64,000 nt of DNA, taken from assembly GCA_040007095.1 (NCBI GenBank), contig JBDTVS010000209.1, forward strand, positions 14,022 through 78,021. The letters run 5' to 3'. Both the position numbers and the translations under genes were made by a program. Shown one piece after another: positions 52,625 to 62,044 of this stretch; position 1 is the first letter of the stretch, and each line of letters begins with the position of its first letter. This stretch comes from JBDTVS01 sp040007095. GTDB taxonomy: Bacteria > Acidobacteriota > Vicinamibacteria > Vicinamibacterales > CAVVIG01. The notes below the pieces were generated by a model. It saw nothing but the letters and a program-made list of their open reading frames with translations, was not told where the DNA came from and ran no database searches.

Positions 52625-54619
52625 TCAGGGTGGCGGCTGCACGCGTTTCGGTTTCAGGAGCGCGTCGAGATTCTGCTGCGCCTCGGCCGACCCGGGCTGG
52701 ATTCTCAATGCCTCACGAATTTCATCGATTGCCTGTTCGCGACGACCTTGCATGCCGAGCGCGATGCCGAGATTGCGGTGGGCGCTCGCATTCTGAGGAT
52801 TGATCGCCAGCGCCCGCCGGAGGTGCGCAATCGCTTCGTCGAGCCTGCCCTGCGGGCCCAGGACGAGCGCGAGATTGAAATGCGCGTCGGCATTTTCCGG
52901 ATTGATGTCAATCGCACGGCGATACTCGCGGAGGGCCGCGTCTCTCTGTCCACCGGCCTGCAGCACGTTGCCGAGATTGACGTGCACACGATCGTCGGCC
53001 GGCTTGAGGCGCGAGGCGGTTTCCAGCTCCCGGGTCGCATCGGGGATCCGGTTCTGCAGCTGAAACGCGATTCCCCGGTTGCTGTGCGCCTCGGCATCGT
53101 CAGGTTTCAGACGAAGCGCCTGGTCGAGTTGCGCCACCGCGTCGGGGACACGGCCCGCTTGAAGATACTTGGCGGCGAGGAAGTTCCGAGACAGAGCGTC
53201 CTCTGGCTGATTTCGCACCTGCAGTTCGGCGTGGCCGATGTCCGTGCGCATGGCGCGCGCGGCGTTGTCCCGCATGAACAGCCCGAGGTCTTCGGCGTGA
53301 CGGGGCAGAACCTCGAGCCACAGCGCGCCCATCTCGTCCGATGATTGCGGTCCCCACTGAATCTGGCGAGGGGGGTGATTCGGATTCCTGGGGTTGCCGT
53401 TCGAGTTGTCGTAGGTGAAACGCATCGTCAGCGTCGTGCCTTTGGGGAGAAACAGCGGCGACGCGTAGCGGTAGGTATCCTGCCAGTTGAAGTCCCACGC
53501 TTTGATCCAGAACAGCCAGGTGATCGTTCCGTCGGGAAGCGTCGCCGTTCCCTTCATGTCCGTGGCGAGATAGTGCGCGTGCGGATATACGCTCAAGACA
53601 TCGATGTCCGACGGGAGGAGATAGGTGTCTTCGACCGTGTAGTGCTGCTCGCCGGCAGGAATATCGATCGTCTTCGACTGCAGTGTGATCACCAGCGGCA
53701 CATGCGTCGGGGGCGTGTCGGTAAAAAACAGCCCGATGCTCGGTTGGATGCGCTCCGGCTTGCCGGACGGCAGCATGTGCAGCTGCGCCACGAGATCACT
53801 GCCGGCTTCGAGCGACCATGCCGAGCCCGCGGGTCCCATGAACGGGGCCTTGCCCGGGGACCAGCCGTACACATTGCGGACTTCATCCTCCGGCATCACG
53901 GCGAAGCCGGGCTCCCTGTCAGCGCGATCCAGCGTTCGCGAGGTTCGTGTCCGATCGACGCCGACGCTCGCATGATGGAGCACCCGCGGGTTATCCGTGC
54001 GAAATTCCATCGCTCTGACATACCGGGTCGAGGGCAGCGGCAGCGGCATCACGAAATTGCGGAAGACGTCCGGCCCGACGGCCGGCAGCGTGTATGGTTG
54101 CGGCATCGTCACGATCACATCGGGCTCGCCAAGTTGCCAGCCCTTCGGCCAGTGTGGCGTCGGTGGCTTATCGGCGGGGTCGCCTTCGGGCGCGCCGGCG
54201 TCAACCCATCGCTCGATCATGTCGATCTGTTCCGGGCGTAGCCGTCGCTCGTTGGCGAAGGCGCCGTACCCGGGCTCGGGCAGGAACGGCGGCATCGTAC
54301 GTTTTCTCGTGGCCGCCGCGATCTGCCTGGCGTGAGCCTGCGCGTCCCGGTACTCGATCAGGTTGAAAGGTGCACCGGCGATGCACCATTGATCGCTCGT
54401 GCCATCCAACTTCGAGTCGGAGCGAGGGGCACCACTCGCGTTGACAGGCTCGCCCAGGCGGTGGCAGGACCCGCAGTGTTCGAACAGGATCGGCGCGATG
54501 TCTTTGTTGAAGGTCAGCCCGCTTCGAGTGACACCCGCATCCGAAGAACGCGAGCTCTGGCACGCCGTCAGCGCCGTCAACGAGACGAACAGGCCCCAGA
54601 CGCCTGCGTGCAGCCGCAT
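52625..54619 (-). CDS. Lipoprotein fusing a c-type cytochrome, a copper monooxygenase (PHM-like) and TPRs
   Basis: This 664-residue protein has a leader with a lipobox (TALTACQSS). CGSCH at 49-53 is a c-haem site. From about residue 130, a copper type II ascorbate-dependent monooxygenase-like domain shows all six expected metal ligands: His215-His216 (VLHHASV), His281 (AQLHML), His347 and His349 (YPHAHYLA), and Met430 (SSDEM). TPRs fill about 470-655 (AVAQLDQALRLKPDDAEAHS and others). The family of peptidylglycine-type enzymes hydroxylates C-H bonds; the haem could feed electrons. Substrate unknown. The ATG at 54619 was chosen because the upstream frame lacks a leader. Confidence 0.85.
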   Translation of the reverse strand: MRLHAGVWGLFVSLTALTACQSSRSSDAGVTRSGLTFNKDIAPILFEHCGSCHRLGEPVNASGAPRSDSKLDGTSDQWCIAGAPFNLIEYRDAQAHARQIAAATRKRTMPPFLPEPGYGAFANERRLRPEQIDMIERWVDAGAPEGDPADKPPTPHWPKGWQLGEPDVIVTMPQPYTLPAVGPDVFRNFVMPLPLPSTRYVRAMEFRTDNPRVLHHASVGVDRTRTSRTLDRADREPGFAVMPEDEVRNVYGWSPGKAPFMGPAGSAWSLEAGSDLVAQLHMLPSGKPERIQPSIGLFFTDTPPTHVPLVITLQSKTIDIPAGEQHYTVEDTYLLPSDIDVLSVYPHAHYLATDMKGTATLPDGTITWLFWIKAWDFNWQDTYRYASPLFLPKGTTLTMRFTYDNSNGNPRNPNHPPRQIQWGPQSSDEMGALWLEVLPRHAEDLGLFMRDNAARAMRTDIGHAELQVRNQPEDALSRNFLAAKYLQAGRVPDAVAQLDQALRLKPDDAEAHSNRGIAFQLQNRIPDATRELETASRLKPADDRVHVNLGNVLQAGGQRDAALREYRRAIDINPENADAHFNLALVLGPQGRLDEAIAHLRRALAINPQNASAHRNLGIALGMQGRREQAIDEIREALRIQPGSAEAQQNLDALLKPKRVQPPP

Positions 54620-54825
54620 GCGACTGAATTTAGCCACGAGAGCGCGGAATCGCGAACACTTTTCAGCGCTCGCCTCAGGCGATCTGGGAATCCACAGAAG
54701 ACACAGCGGGGACAGGCCACTGTTTGGCGAAGACGCCTGAGCCAGCGTGGTTGAAGCGCCGACTGGCGTCCCAGAGCAGAGGGGGGGCACGGTGAAGCAG
54801 TATGATGCCTTTCGAGGAGAAGACG

Positions 54826-55605
54826 ATGAGGTACATCGCTGGTTTTTGTGCGTGTCTGGCGCTCGTCGCCGTGGAAGCATCCGCCCAGGGTGTGGCCGTG
54901 CCGGGCGCCGGATTCGACAACATGCATATCCTGACGCCGAATCCAGCCGAGACGCGGGCCTGGTACATCGCGCATCTGGGAGCCGTCGCCTCGCCGACCG
55001 CGGGGATGGCCTATCTCGGCAGGACGCTGGTCGTCTTCCTCAAGAACGACAAAGCACAGCCGAGCACGGGCAGCGTCATCGACCACCTCGGCCTCTCGTT
55101 TGCCGATGCCGACGCAAAGATCAAGGAGCTCGAGGCTGCCGGGGCCAAGGTGATCTTGCCGGTCAAAGAGCTGCCTGGAGTCTTCAAGGCCGGCTTCATC
55201 CAGGATCCGTGGGGTGTGAAGATCGAGGTACTGCAGGACTCGGACCTGCCTGGCCTCCATCACCTGCATCTGCGCGTGCAAGATCCCCAGGCCACGCTGC
55301 AGTGGTTCCAGCAGATGATGGGTGGCGAGCGCTCCAAACTGAAGGGACGCATCGAGGGCCTTCGCTATGGTCCGATGTGGCTCCTCGTGGCCGACAGCGG
55401 CGGCGAAGCCACGGCGCCCAGCGCCGACCGCGCCATCCAGCACATCGCGTGGCGAGTGCCGAACATCGATGAAGCCACGACCACGCTCATCGGCCGAGGC
55501 CTGACCATTGGCGCTTCCCGTCCGTACGAGGATGTGCGGTTTGCGATTCTTGAAGCGCCGAGCGGCGTGCGAGTGGAAATCATTCAACGTCCGCAGCAGC
55601 CTTGA
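54826..55605 (+). CDS. Secreted VOC family protein
   Basis: This 259-residue protein has a leader (MRYIAGFCACLALVAVEASA) and two VOC half-units: DNMHILTPNPAETRAWYIAH near residue 32, and HHLHLRVQDPQATLQWFQQ, then a metal-type HIAWRVPNIDEA and VRVEIIQ. His and Glu residues could bind one metal. The reaction is not known; glyoxalase- or dioxygenase-like. GGAG seven bases before ATG 54826 supports this start over 54802. It is divergent from the copper-monooxygenase fusion, 206 bp away. Confidence 0.83.
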   Translation: MRYIAGFCACLALVAVEASAQGVAVPGAGFDNMHILTPNPAETRAWYIAHLGAVASPTAGMAYLGRTLVVFLKNDKAQPSTGSVIDHLGLSFADADAKIKELEAAGAKVILPVKELPGVFKAGFIQDPWGVKIEVLQDSDLPGLHHLHLRVQDPQATLQWFQQMMGGERSKLKGRIEGLRYGPMWLLVADSGGEATAPSADRAIQHIAWRVPNIDEATTTLIGRGLTIGASRPYEDVRFAILEAPSGVRVEIIQRPQQP

Positions 55606-55636
55606 ACCTTCTCACGAGCAGGTAGTCGCGGCTGGC

Positions 55637-55680
55637 CTCAAACAGCCGGCGAGTGTTTGGAACCACAACGAACGCGAGGT
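55637..55680. repeat. Extended ACCACAACG repeat unit
   Basis: CTCAAACAGCCGGCGAGTGT leads into TTGGAACCACAACGAACGCG, between two convergent genes. The lead-in matches the copies at 36981 and 52504. Confidence 0.65.
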
Positions 55681-55694
55681 TCGACCGAGAGCGC

Positions 55695-58616
55695 TCAAAA
55701 CTGCAACTGCACGCTGAACTTGAAGAACCGGGCCTGGAGAATGGACGACGGTTTCAACCACAGCGTGCCGTAGGTGTTGTTCTGGTTGAGCACGGTGTCC
55801 ACGTTCGGGGCGTTGTAGACGTCCATATTTGCCTGGATGGTGCGGCTTCCGGGCAGTCGGAAGATCTTGCTGGCCCGCAGATCCAACTGATTGAGGCGCT
55901 GGCCATACTGGGTGCCTGGCGGAATCAGATCGATGGTCCCGGTTCCGTTGACGCCGGCAGACAGGTTGCGGCCGAGCGACGGCGCAATCAGCGCGTTGGT
56001 GGCGGTGAAGCTCGCGGTCACCTGCGGTCCGGGAATGCTCTGGAAGGCGGCGCCCGCTTGAATGCCCCACCAGGGCAGCGGGTAGACGACGAGGAATTTG
56101 ACGTTCGCCTGGAACGGCGGACGCACGTCGCATCGGCTCGGCAGCCGGGCGCCGGCGAACGCCGTCATCAGACTCAGGTCGTTCTGCGCGTAGCAGTTGT
56201 CGAGCCGCTCCCGGCCGATGCTCACACCACCCGACACGTTGATGCTCTTGGCGAGCCGCACGCTTTCGTTGATGTCGACGCCGTCGTAGACGTCTTCGGG
56301 CGTGCCGAAGTGGCTCGCCTGCTGAATGACGTTGAGCGTCTGCCCGAACTTGTTCGGGTTGATGTCGAAGTAGCCGCACAGCTGATTGCCGCCGCCGCCC
56401 GGCAGTCGTGGATCAACCGGCGCAGCGACGCAGTACGGACTGTAATCGGCTGAGGTCACGGCGGTGTTCTGCGTGACGCGGAGGTTGCCGTACGACCGTC
56501 TGAAGTACGCCACGCTGGCCGACACACGAGGCACCAACTCGCGCTGGAGCGCCGCGGAGAACTCCCAGTTGTATCCGCGCGTCGTCAGCGTATCGGGCGC
56601 GTAAGTCGTCACGACGGTGCTATTGCCGAAGGTGGCCTGATTGAGCGCCCCCAGCTCGCCCAGCTGGGGAAGGAAATCGCCGTTGGCGTCGCTCCATGTA
56701 CGGTTCGCGCTCACCGCGATGGCGGCCGCCGGATTCGCCAGTCGGGTGAACGAGGTCAGGTTGGGGCCTTCCAGATAGCGGCCAAGATTCACCTTGACGG
56801 CGGTCTTGCCGTCGCCAAACACGTCGTACGCCACCCCGATGCGCGGCGAGACGTTCTTCCAGTTCGGCACGTTGTCTACCTGTGCGAAGTCCACCTCGCG
56901 GTTCGGCACCCACGGACCCGGGCCGTTGTGCTGCGCGGGCACATAGTTGTTCAGGTAGTCGAACCGGAGGCCGACGTTCAGCGTCATGCGCTTGTGCGTC
57001 CACTGATCCTGGGCGAAGAGGCCGATATTGGCCTTCGTGACTTCGTCGTAGTACAGCGGCATCGCAAAGACGGTGACCTGGTTCGGGACCCCGTTCAAGA
57101 GCTGCAGCGTGGTTTCGTTGCCCGTCATCCACTGCTCCCAGTGGGACGAGGAATGCAGGAAGGTCATGCCGAACTTCGCCGCGTGCGATCCGGTTACGTA
57201 CGACGCCGTGAACCGGGCGTTGGTGTTGTGGCTGCCGTGGTGACCCAGGGTTTGCGTGGCATTGCCCCAACTCAAACCGGTACTGCGCTCGGTGTAGGCG
57301 TAGGCATTCGGATCGGCGCCAGGCTGCGGCGTCCAGACGTAGTCTTTGTTGCCGAAGGAGGCGCCGGCCTCGAGCAGCAGCCGGCTCGTCACCGGCGAGC
57401 TCCAGCTGGCCTGCGAGAAGTACTGCGGGTGCGCGTCGTAGGCCAGCGTCGCGTCGGGTTCGAGGGTCGTGTTCCCCGCGTAGTAATGATCGAAGGTCTG
57501 CGTCGCGTACTGGTGCTGCGCGCTGATCTTGTTCCTGGGCGAGGCCTGCCATGTCAGACGAAGGCTGATGTTCCCATCGGTCGTGGTTTCAAACGCCGGC
57601 TGGTTGAGGTCCGGTGTGAAGATGTAGGGTATGGTGCTCGAGTTGTAGAACAGGCCGGCTTGCGCCTGTCTGGCCTGGAATTTCCGGGCCGCGGCAAAAA
57701 ACCAGAGGGTGTCCTTCTTGACCGGACCGCCGAATGCGGGATTGATATCGTAGATACGGAGTACCCGGTTGGTGGAGTTTGCGCCAAGCGCTTTCAGCCG
57801 GTCGGTCAGGTTGTCGCCCTGGAACTTGTCATTGGTGCCGTTGGCGAAGAACGATCCTTTGAAGAGGTTGCCGCCGTCTCTCGGGATGAGATTGGTTCTG
57901 ATGCCGCCCATCTCGCTTTCCGCGGAGAAGCCCGAGACCTCGAGAGCGAGTTCCTGCACGGCGGCGTCGTTGCTCTGGACCGTGGTGTAGGCGCCGCCTC
58001 GTCCCTGTCCGTTCGAGGCGTCCAGCCCGTCGAACAGGATCAGCATCTCGCCCGATCTGCCGCCGTGGATAGAGATGGACGCCGCAGTAAACTGAGTGCC
58101 GCCGACGTCCTGGCTGCTGGCGATGACGCCCGGGATGAGCGCGCCGACTGCGGCAGCCTGCTTCGTCCCGAGCGGCGCTCCGTCCAGCACGTCGCGTGTC
58201 ATGACTCGCTGCTGCACGACGTTCTGCACGTCGACGGTCGGGGCCTGACCCGAGACCGTAATGGTTTCCTCGACCGCGCCCACCCGCAGGTCGGCGTTCA
58301 CCGTCGCCGCGAAGGAGGCGGACAGCTCGACCCCGTCTCGTTTCACCGTGCTGAAGCCGGTGAGCGTGAAGGTCACGGTATAGGTGCCCGGTCTGAGATC
58401 GACAATCTTGTACTGACCTGAGGGGTCGGTCACGACCGTTCGCACCTTTTCGATCAGTGCCGGACTGGCCGCCTCGACCGTGACGCCCGGCAGGACCGCT
58501 CCAGTCGCGTCCTTGACTACCCCGGCGATGCTGCTGCCGATCTGGGCGAAGGCTTCCGACGCGACACTCACGAGCAACGTGAGTGCAACGACCGCTACCA
58601 CGAGTGTTCTTCGCAC
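55695..58616 (-). CDS. TonB-dependent receptor, Oar-like, with carboxypeptidase-regulatory domain
   Basis: This 973-residue protein has a leader (LVVAVVALTLLVSVASEAFA). A carboxypeptidase-regulatory-like domain follows (IAGVVKDATGAVLPGVTVE to LRPGTYTVTFTLTGF, about 28-100). Next come the plug (MTRDVLDGAPLGTKQ, GRSGEMLILFDGLDASNGQG, MGGIRTNLIPRDGGN) and a long beta-barrel ending FFKFSVQLQF. No clear TonB box is visible. These acidobacterial receptors probably import large ligands such as oligosaccharides. GTG 58616 has GGAGG six bases before it and gives a proper leader; a start at 58739 would add about 40 residues. The pseudogene at 16630 matches its barrel half. Confidence 0.9.
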   Translation of the reverse strand: MRRTLVVAVVALTLLVSVASEAFAQIGSSIAGVVKDATGAVLPGVTVEAASPALIEKVRTVVTDPSGQYKIVDLRPGTYTVTFTLTGFSTVKRDGVELSASFAATVNADLRVGAVEETITVSGQAPTVDVQNVVQQRVMTRDVLDGAPLGTKQAAAVGALIPGVIASSQDVGGTQFTAASISIHGGRSGEMLILFDGLDASNGQGRGGAYTTVQSNDAAVQELALEVSGFSAESEMGGIRTNLIPRDGGNLFKGSFFANGTNDKFQGDNLTDRLKALGANSTNRVLRIYDINPAFGGPVKKDTLWFFAAARKFQARQAQAGLFYNSSTIPYIFTPDLNQPAFETTTDGNISLRLTWQASPRNKISAQHQYATQTFDHYYAGNTTLEPDATLAYDAHPQYFSQASWSSPVTSRLLLEAGASFGNKDYVWTPQPGADPNAYAYTERSTGLSWGNATQTLGHHGSHNTNARFTASYVTGSHAAKFGMTFLHSSSHWEQWMTGNETTLQLLNGVPNQVTVFAMPLYYDEVTKANIGLFAQDQWTHKRMTLNVGLRFDYLNNYVPAQHNGPGPWVPNREVDFAQVDNVPNWKNVSPRIGVAYDVFGDGKTAVKVNLGRYLEGPNLTSFTRLANPAAAIAVSANRTWSDANGDFLPQLGELGALNQATFGNSTVVTTYAPDTLTTRGYNWEFSAALQRELVPRVSASVAYFRRSYGNLRVTQNTAVTSADYSPYCVAAPVDPRLPGGGGNQLCGYFDINPNKFGQTLNVIQQASHFGTPEDVYDGVDINESVRLAKSINVSGGVSIGRERLDNCYAQNDLSLMTAFAGARLPSRCDVRPPFQANVKFLVVYPLPWWGIQAGAAFQSIPGPQVTASFTATNALIAPSLGRNLSAGVNGTGTIDLIPPGTQYGQRLNQLDLRASKIFRLPGSRTIQANMDVYNAPNVDTVLNQNNTYGTLWLKPSSILQARFFKFSVQLQF

Positions 58617-59154
58617 GACATCCCTCCTCGGGTTAAGAGCGAGCCCGGAGCCTTCGCGGAGTGCCCCAAGAGCGGCCGAGTTTAGCACCTTCACCGCCGG
58701 ACCCACTGCCCGGTCCGTGGTTTTTTGCCGTTGTTTCATCGACTGCCGGGCCGAAAATCATCATCTTGGATTGCAACAAACCTCGGGCATCATCGTGCCG
58801 GACCCGCGACCGAAAAACCGCAGCGAGGTGCCGTCGTTGCCGCAGGCAACCACAAGTATGTCGGATGGCCGCCCATGTGGCCGCTGGTCAAAGCCGGCGA
58901 CACGTTCCGTTCAGTTAGCAGAAATCAGGGAGTCGGAGCAAGTCGCTGATCCTTAGAACCACGAGTTTCTGGCTGAATTCGATGACAACGGCCGTCCCCA
59001 GACGCGCACGGAGCAACAGAGATTGGCGCCAGCGCTCGCCCCCTGCGCGGCGGCACCTCTATGCCACGGTCGTTGGCGCTTGATTTGCACGGGCGCTGAC
59101 CGCTGGCCACGGATCACAAGTCTGTGATACCACCCGTGGCCACCCGGAGGCGCC
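58617..59154. other. Intergenic stretch, nothing recognised
   Basis: A 538-bp gap between the divergent receptor and the small gene at 59155. Open frames are short, overlapping and unlike any family I know. It may hold promoters for both genes, but I cannot point to clear boxes. Confidence 0.5.
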
Positions 59155-59670
59155 ATGGGTCCCCTAGCGGAACTGATTGCGACCGACCATCTTCAGACGC
59201 TCGAGTTTTTTTTCCTGCATTTGCAGGACATCGCCGGCCCTGAAGTCGATCGACCGGAGCTCCTCTACAACGCCAGCGTGCTGGCGCACTATGCCCAGAT
59301 CTCGACGCAGGCCTGTGTCAATCTGCCGGCGCCCTCCAATCTCAGCGAGATATTCGACAATTTTGTCGCTGATACCAGCCTGCTGGCTGATAGCCAGATG
59401 ATGGAGACCGCCGGTGCGCAGTGCCTGGTTCTGGCCGGATTTTTCGAGGATCAGATGCGCCGGCGCCACAACATCCGGTGGTATGCGGAATTGGGCGCGT
59501 CGTTCTTCAACCGAGCGGCGGCCTTGGAAGCGTCCCCACACAAAGCCCGGCTTCTGAGTACGATTGCAAGGCGTTTCGAGCCTTGGCGCCAGCGTCACGC
59601 GCAGCTCAGTCGAGAACTCCGCGATCAGCCGTATCTGTTGGCGGCGCCCAAACCGTTGAGACCGATGTAG
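59155..59670 (+). CDS. Small helical protein of unknown function
   Basis: A 171-residue soluble protein with no signal peptide. It looks mostly helical (TLEFFFLHLQDIAGPEVD, LYNASVLAHYAQISTQACVN, FFEDQMRRRHNIRWYAE, FNRAAALEASPHKARLL). I do not recognise a family. A GGAGG five bases before the ATG and protein-like composition support a real gene. It is convergent with the cupin gene 87 bp downstream. Confidence 0.7.
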   Translation: MGPLAELIATDHLQTLEFFFLHLQDIAGPEVDRPELLYNASVLAHYAQISTQACVNLPAPSNLSEIFDNFVADTSLLADSQMMETAGAQCLVLAGFFEDQMRRRHNIRWYAELGASFFNRAAALEASPHKARLLSTIARRFEPWRQRHAQLSRELRDQPYLLAAPKPLRPM

Positions 59671-59757
59671 GAACACCTGAACTGGGCCGTCAGGCGCAAG
59701 CCCGACGGCCTGGTTCCCGCCCGGACGTCGCGGGCGGCTGGTTCGACATCCGGCGAC

Positions 59758-60234
59758 TTACTTCACCTCCGCAGGTGTTGAGGTGGCGGGCCCTTCGCCG
59801 ACAATCTCCAGGATCACGTCCTCGTCCTTGGCGCCGTCGTAGTGGATCCCTTTGCCCACGTGCTTGACGAAGGATCCGGCCGGGATGGCGACGGTGCTTG
59901 CGGGGTCGTATTTCGTACCAGTGCCGCACCACCACGTGCCAGAAATCACGGTGATGAAGCGGTCGTTCGCATGAAAGTGCGGCCGGCTCATGTGACCGGC
60001 ATGCCACTTGGTCAGCACGCCGTACATGCCAGGCTTGCTGGGATCACCAAACAGAATCGCCTGCGCCGATCCGGCGGCCGTGTTTTCGACCCACTTGATA
60101 TTCTTGGGCAAGGTGAGCACCAGGGCCTTCGGATCGACGTCGGCGGACATCATCGATCCGAACGAGGAAAACATCGCGATCGTGAGGCCGACGTGGAGGA
60201 GGCGCCGCGGCGACAAAGCGTGGGCAGCAGTCAT
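59758..60234 (-). CDS. Secreted cupin-domain protein
   Basis: This 158-residue protein has an N-terminal leader (RLLHVGLTIAMFSSFGSM). The single cupin has its first motif in HMSRPHFHANDRFITVISG and second in IPAGSFVKHVGKGIHYDG. Two to three His residues suit a metal site. Such small exported cupins are common in Acidobacteriota; substrate unknown. An ankyrin protein gene lies 28 bp upstream on the same strand, so they may be co-transcribed. Confidence 0.83.
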   Translation of the reverse strand: MTAAHALSPRRLLHVGLTIAMFSSFGSMMSADVDPKALVLTLPKNIKWVENTAAGSAQAILFGDPSKPGMYGVLTKWHAGHMSRPHFHANDRFITVISGTWWCGTGTKYDPASTVAIPAGSFVKHVGKGIHYDGAKDEDVILEIVGEGPATSTPAEVK

Positions 60235-60262
60235 GGCGTGAGGACCTTTCGTTGGTGGTCTT

Positions 60263-61834
60263 TTACTGTCTGTTTTTCAGGATGGCCGCCGCCGCCGGGT
60301 ATTCCTTCTTGGCATTCGCGAAGAAGACGCCCTCGGCGAGCATCAGTGGAGTCCAACCGAGCTTGGTTGTGGCGTCGACGTTGGCGCCATGGTCGACGAG
60401 AAACTTCACAATGGCCGCCTGGCCCGACACCACCGCGCCGTGCAGCGCCGTGCTGCCGCTCCACCGTGGATCTCCGAGCACCTTTCCCGTCAACTTATCC
60501 ATGTTCAGGGGGTAGTAGAGCAGCGTGTACTGAGGCGTGCCTTCCATCGGGTAGTCGCCGAAATCGGCGTGCGCATTGATGTCGTTCCCGAGCTCCAGCG
60601 CCAGCTTGACCGCCTCCAGCCGTTCCGCCTCGGAGCAGCCGGTAAACGGTCCCGGCGCCTCGCCTTCCCAGTAGTCGAGGCCGGAGGCGGCGATCAGCGG
60701 CGTCACACCGAGCACATTCGGCATCTTCGCATCCGCGCCGTGTTCCACCAGCAGCCGCATGTAGGGCGCGTCTCCATTGTGCGCGGCGATGTAGAACGGT
60801 GTCGCCCCGACATAGGTCAGATAGTGACGTCCGAGCTGGATGAGCGGCGGGTTCTTCATCGTGCCGCCCTCCTGGTCGAACTTCTTCTCTTCCCAGTTGA
60901 TTCGAAGATTGGGATTGGCGCCGTGCTCGAGCAGTTTCCTGGCCAACTCCATCGCCGTGAGATTCCCCGTGGGCACCGGAGGGCCATGCGGCGTATTGCC
61001 GACGCCTGCGGCGCCATCCGCCCCGGGCTTTCTCAGCCACGCCAACGTATGCAGCGCGGATCCACGCGGGTCCGACGCGTTTGGATCGGCGCCGTGATCC
61101 AGCAGCGCGGACGCCACATCGAAGTAGGCATTGACGACGGCCATGTTCAGCGCATTGGTGCCGTCGGGCGCGACGTCATTGACGTTGGCGCCGTGATTGA
61201 GGAGCACGCTCGCCGCGTCGGCGTGGCCGTTGCGGACGGCAAACAGAAAGCTCGTCCATCCAGCCTTCGATCTGGCGCCGACCTCCGCGCCCGACTCGAT
61301 CAGCACTGCTGAAGCCGCCGCGTTGCCCTTGGAGGCCGCCCACATCAGCGCGGTCTGTCCTTTGTATGGCTCCTTCGCGTTCACATTGGCGCCGTGTGCG
61401 ACCAGGACCTTGATCGCAGAGACGGCTCCAGTCAGCGAGGCAGTCATGAGGGCCGTCTGCCCTTCTTCGGACGTGGAGTTCGCGTCGACACCCGCTTTCA
61501 GCAGGCGCTCGACGACGGTGGCATTTCCATTGGCGCTGGCGAGCGCGAGCGGCGTCACGTTGTAACGCGTCGCCGCCCGCGGGTTCGCGCCGGCGGCGAG
61601 CAGGATCTCCACGAGACTGGCGTTGTCGCGGCGGGCGGCCCAGTGCAGCGCGGTCGAACCGTCGCCCTCCGCGGCATTCACGTCCACGTGCTGCGCCACC
61701 AGCGCGCGGACCGTTTGGAGGTCCGCTTTCTTCGCCGCATCAATCAGACGGAGGTCGTGCGAGGCGGCGCTGGCCGCGGACACGCCGGCCAGCAGCAACC
61801 ACGCCGTGCCGAACCATGTGGGCCGGGTATTCAT
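60263..61834 (-). CDS. Secreted ankyrin-repeat protein
   Basis: This 523-residue protein has a leader (TAWLLLAGVSAASAA). About ten ankyrin repeats follow, including DGSTALHWAARRDNASL, LLAAGANPRAATRYN, LLKAGVDANSTSEEGQTAL, and LLDHGADPNASDPRG. The region around residues 310-330 (NWEEKKFDQEGGTMKNPP) interrupts the repeats. It is a protein-binding scaffold, probably periplasmic. A related protein is at 10441-12024. It lies upstream of the cupin gene in the same direction. Confidence 0.88.
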   Translation of the reverse strand: MNTRPTWFGTAWLLLAGVSAASAASHDLRLIDAAKKADLQTVRALVAQHVDVNAAEGDGSTALHWAARRDNASLVEILLAAGANPRAATRYNVTPLALASANGNATVVERLLKAGVDANSTSEEGQTALMTASLTGAVSAIKVLVAHGANVNAKEPYKGQTALMWAASKGNAAASAVLIESGAEVGARSKAGWTSFLFAVRNGHADAASVLLNHGANVNDVAPDGTNALNMAVVNAYFDVASALLDHGADPNASDPRGSALHTLAWLRKPGADGAAGVGNTPHGPPVPTGNLTAMELARKLLEHGANPNLRINWEEKKFDQEGGTMKNPPLIQLGRHYLTYVGATPFYIAAHNGDAPYMRLLVEHGADAKMPNVLGVTPLIAASGLDYWEGEAPGPFTGCSEAERLEAVKLALELGNDINAHADFGDYPMEGTPQYTLLYYPLNMDKLTGKVLGDPRWSGSTALHGAVVSGQAAIVKFLVDHGANVDATTKLGWTPLMLAEGVFFANAKKEYPAAAAILKNRQ

Positions 61835-61881
61835 GGCTCCTTCCCTCCCTCGCTAGCCGGCATACCGTCTCAATTCGCCGG

Positions 61882-61947
61882 TCACCACCGGGGACACCGA
61901 GTGCACCGGGCCAAAACCTTGGGACTTTCTCGGTGATCTCGGTGGTT
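61882..61947. repeat. ACCACCGGG/CTCGGTGGT periodic palindromic repeat
   Basis: CACCACCGGGGACACCGAG units on the left face TCTCGGTGATCTCGGTGGTT on the right, with CCAAAACCTTGG between. It is the third palindromic copy, in the divergent gap between the ankyrin gene and the DUF1592-type gene. Confidence 0.68.
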
Positions 61948-61955
61948 GACGTCAA

Positions 61956-62013
61956 ATACTGAGAGTCTATTTAGCCGGCAAGTATATTCCAATGAGGGTG
62001 CCGGACTCAGTAT
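61956..62013. repeat. Inverted repeat upstream of the DUF1592-type gene
   Basis: ATACTGAGAGTC and GACTCAGTAT pair across a 36-bp spacer. It is AT-richer than its surroundings. It ends about 30 bp before the ATG at 62045, so it may be an operator or a small element. Its role is unclear. Confidence 0.4.
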
Positions 62014-62044
62014 CATGTCGCTCAGTTGGACCAGGCCCTATAAC

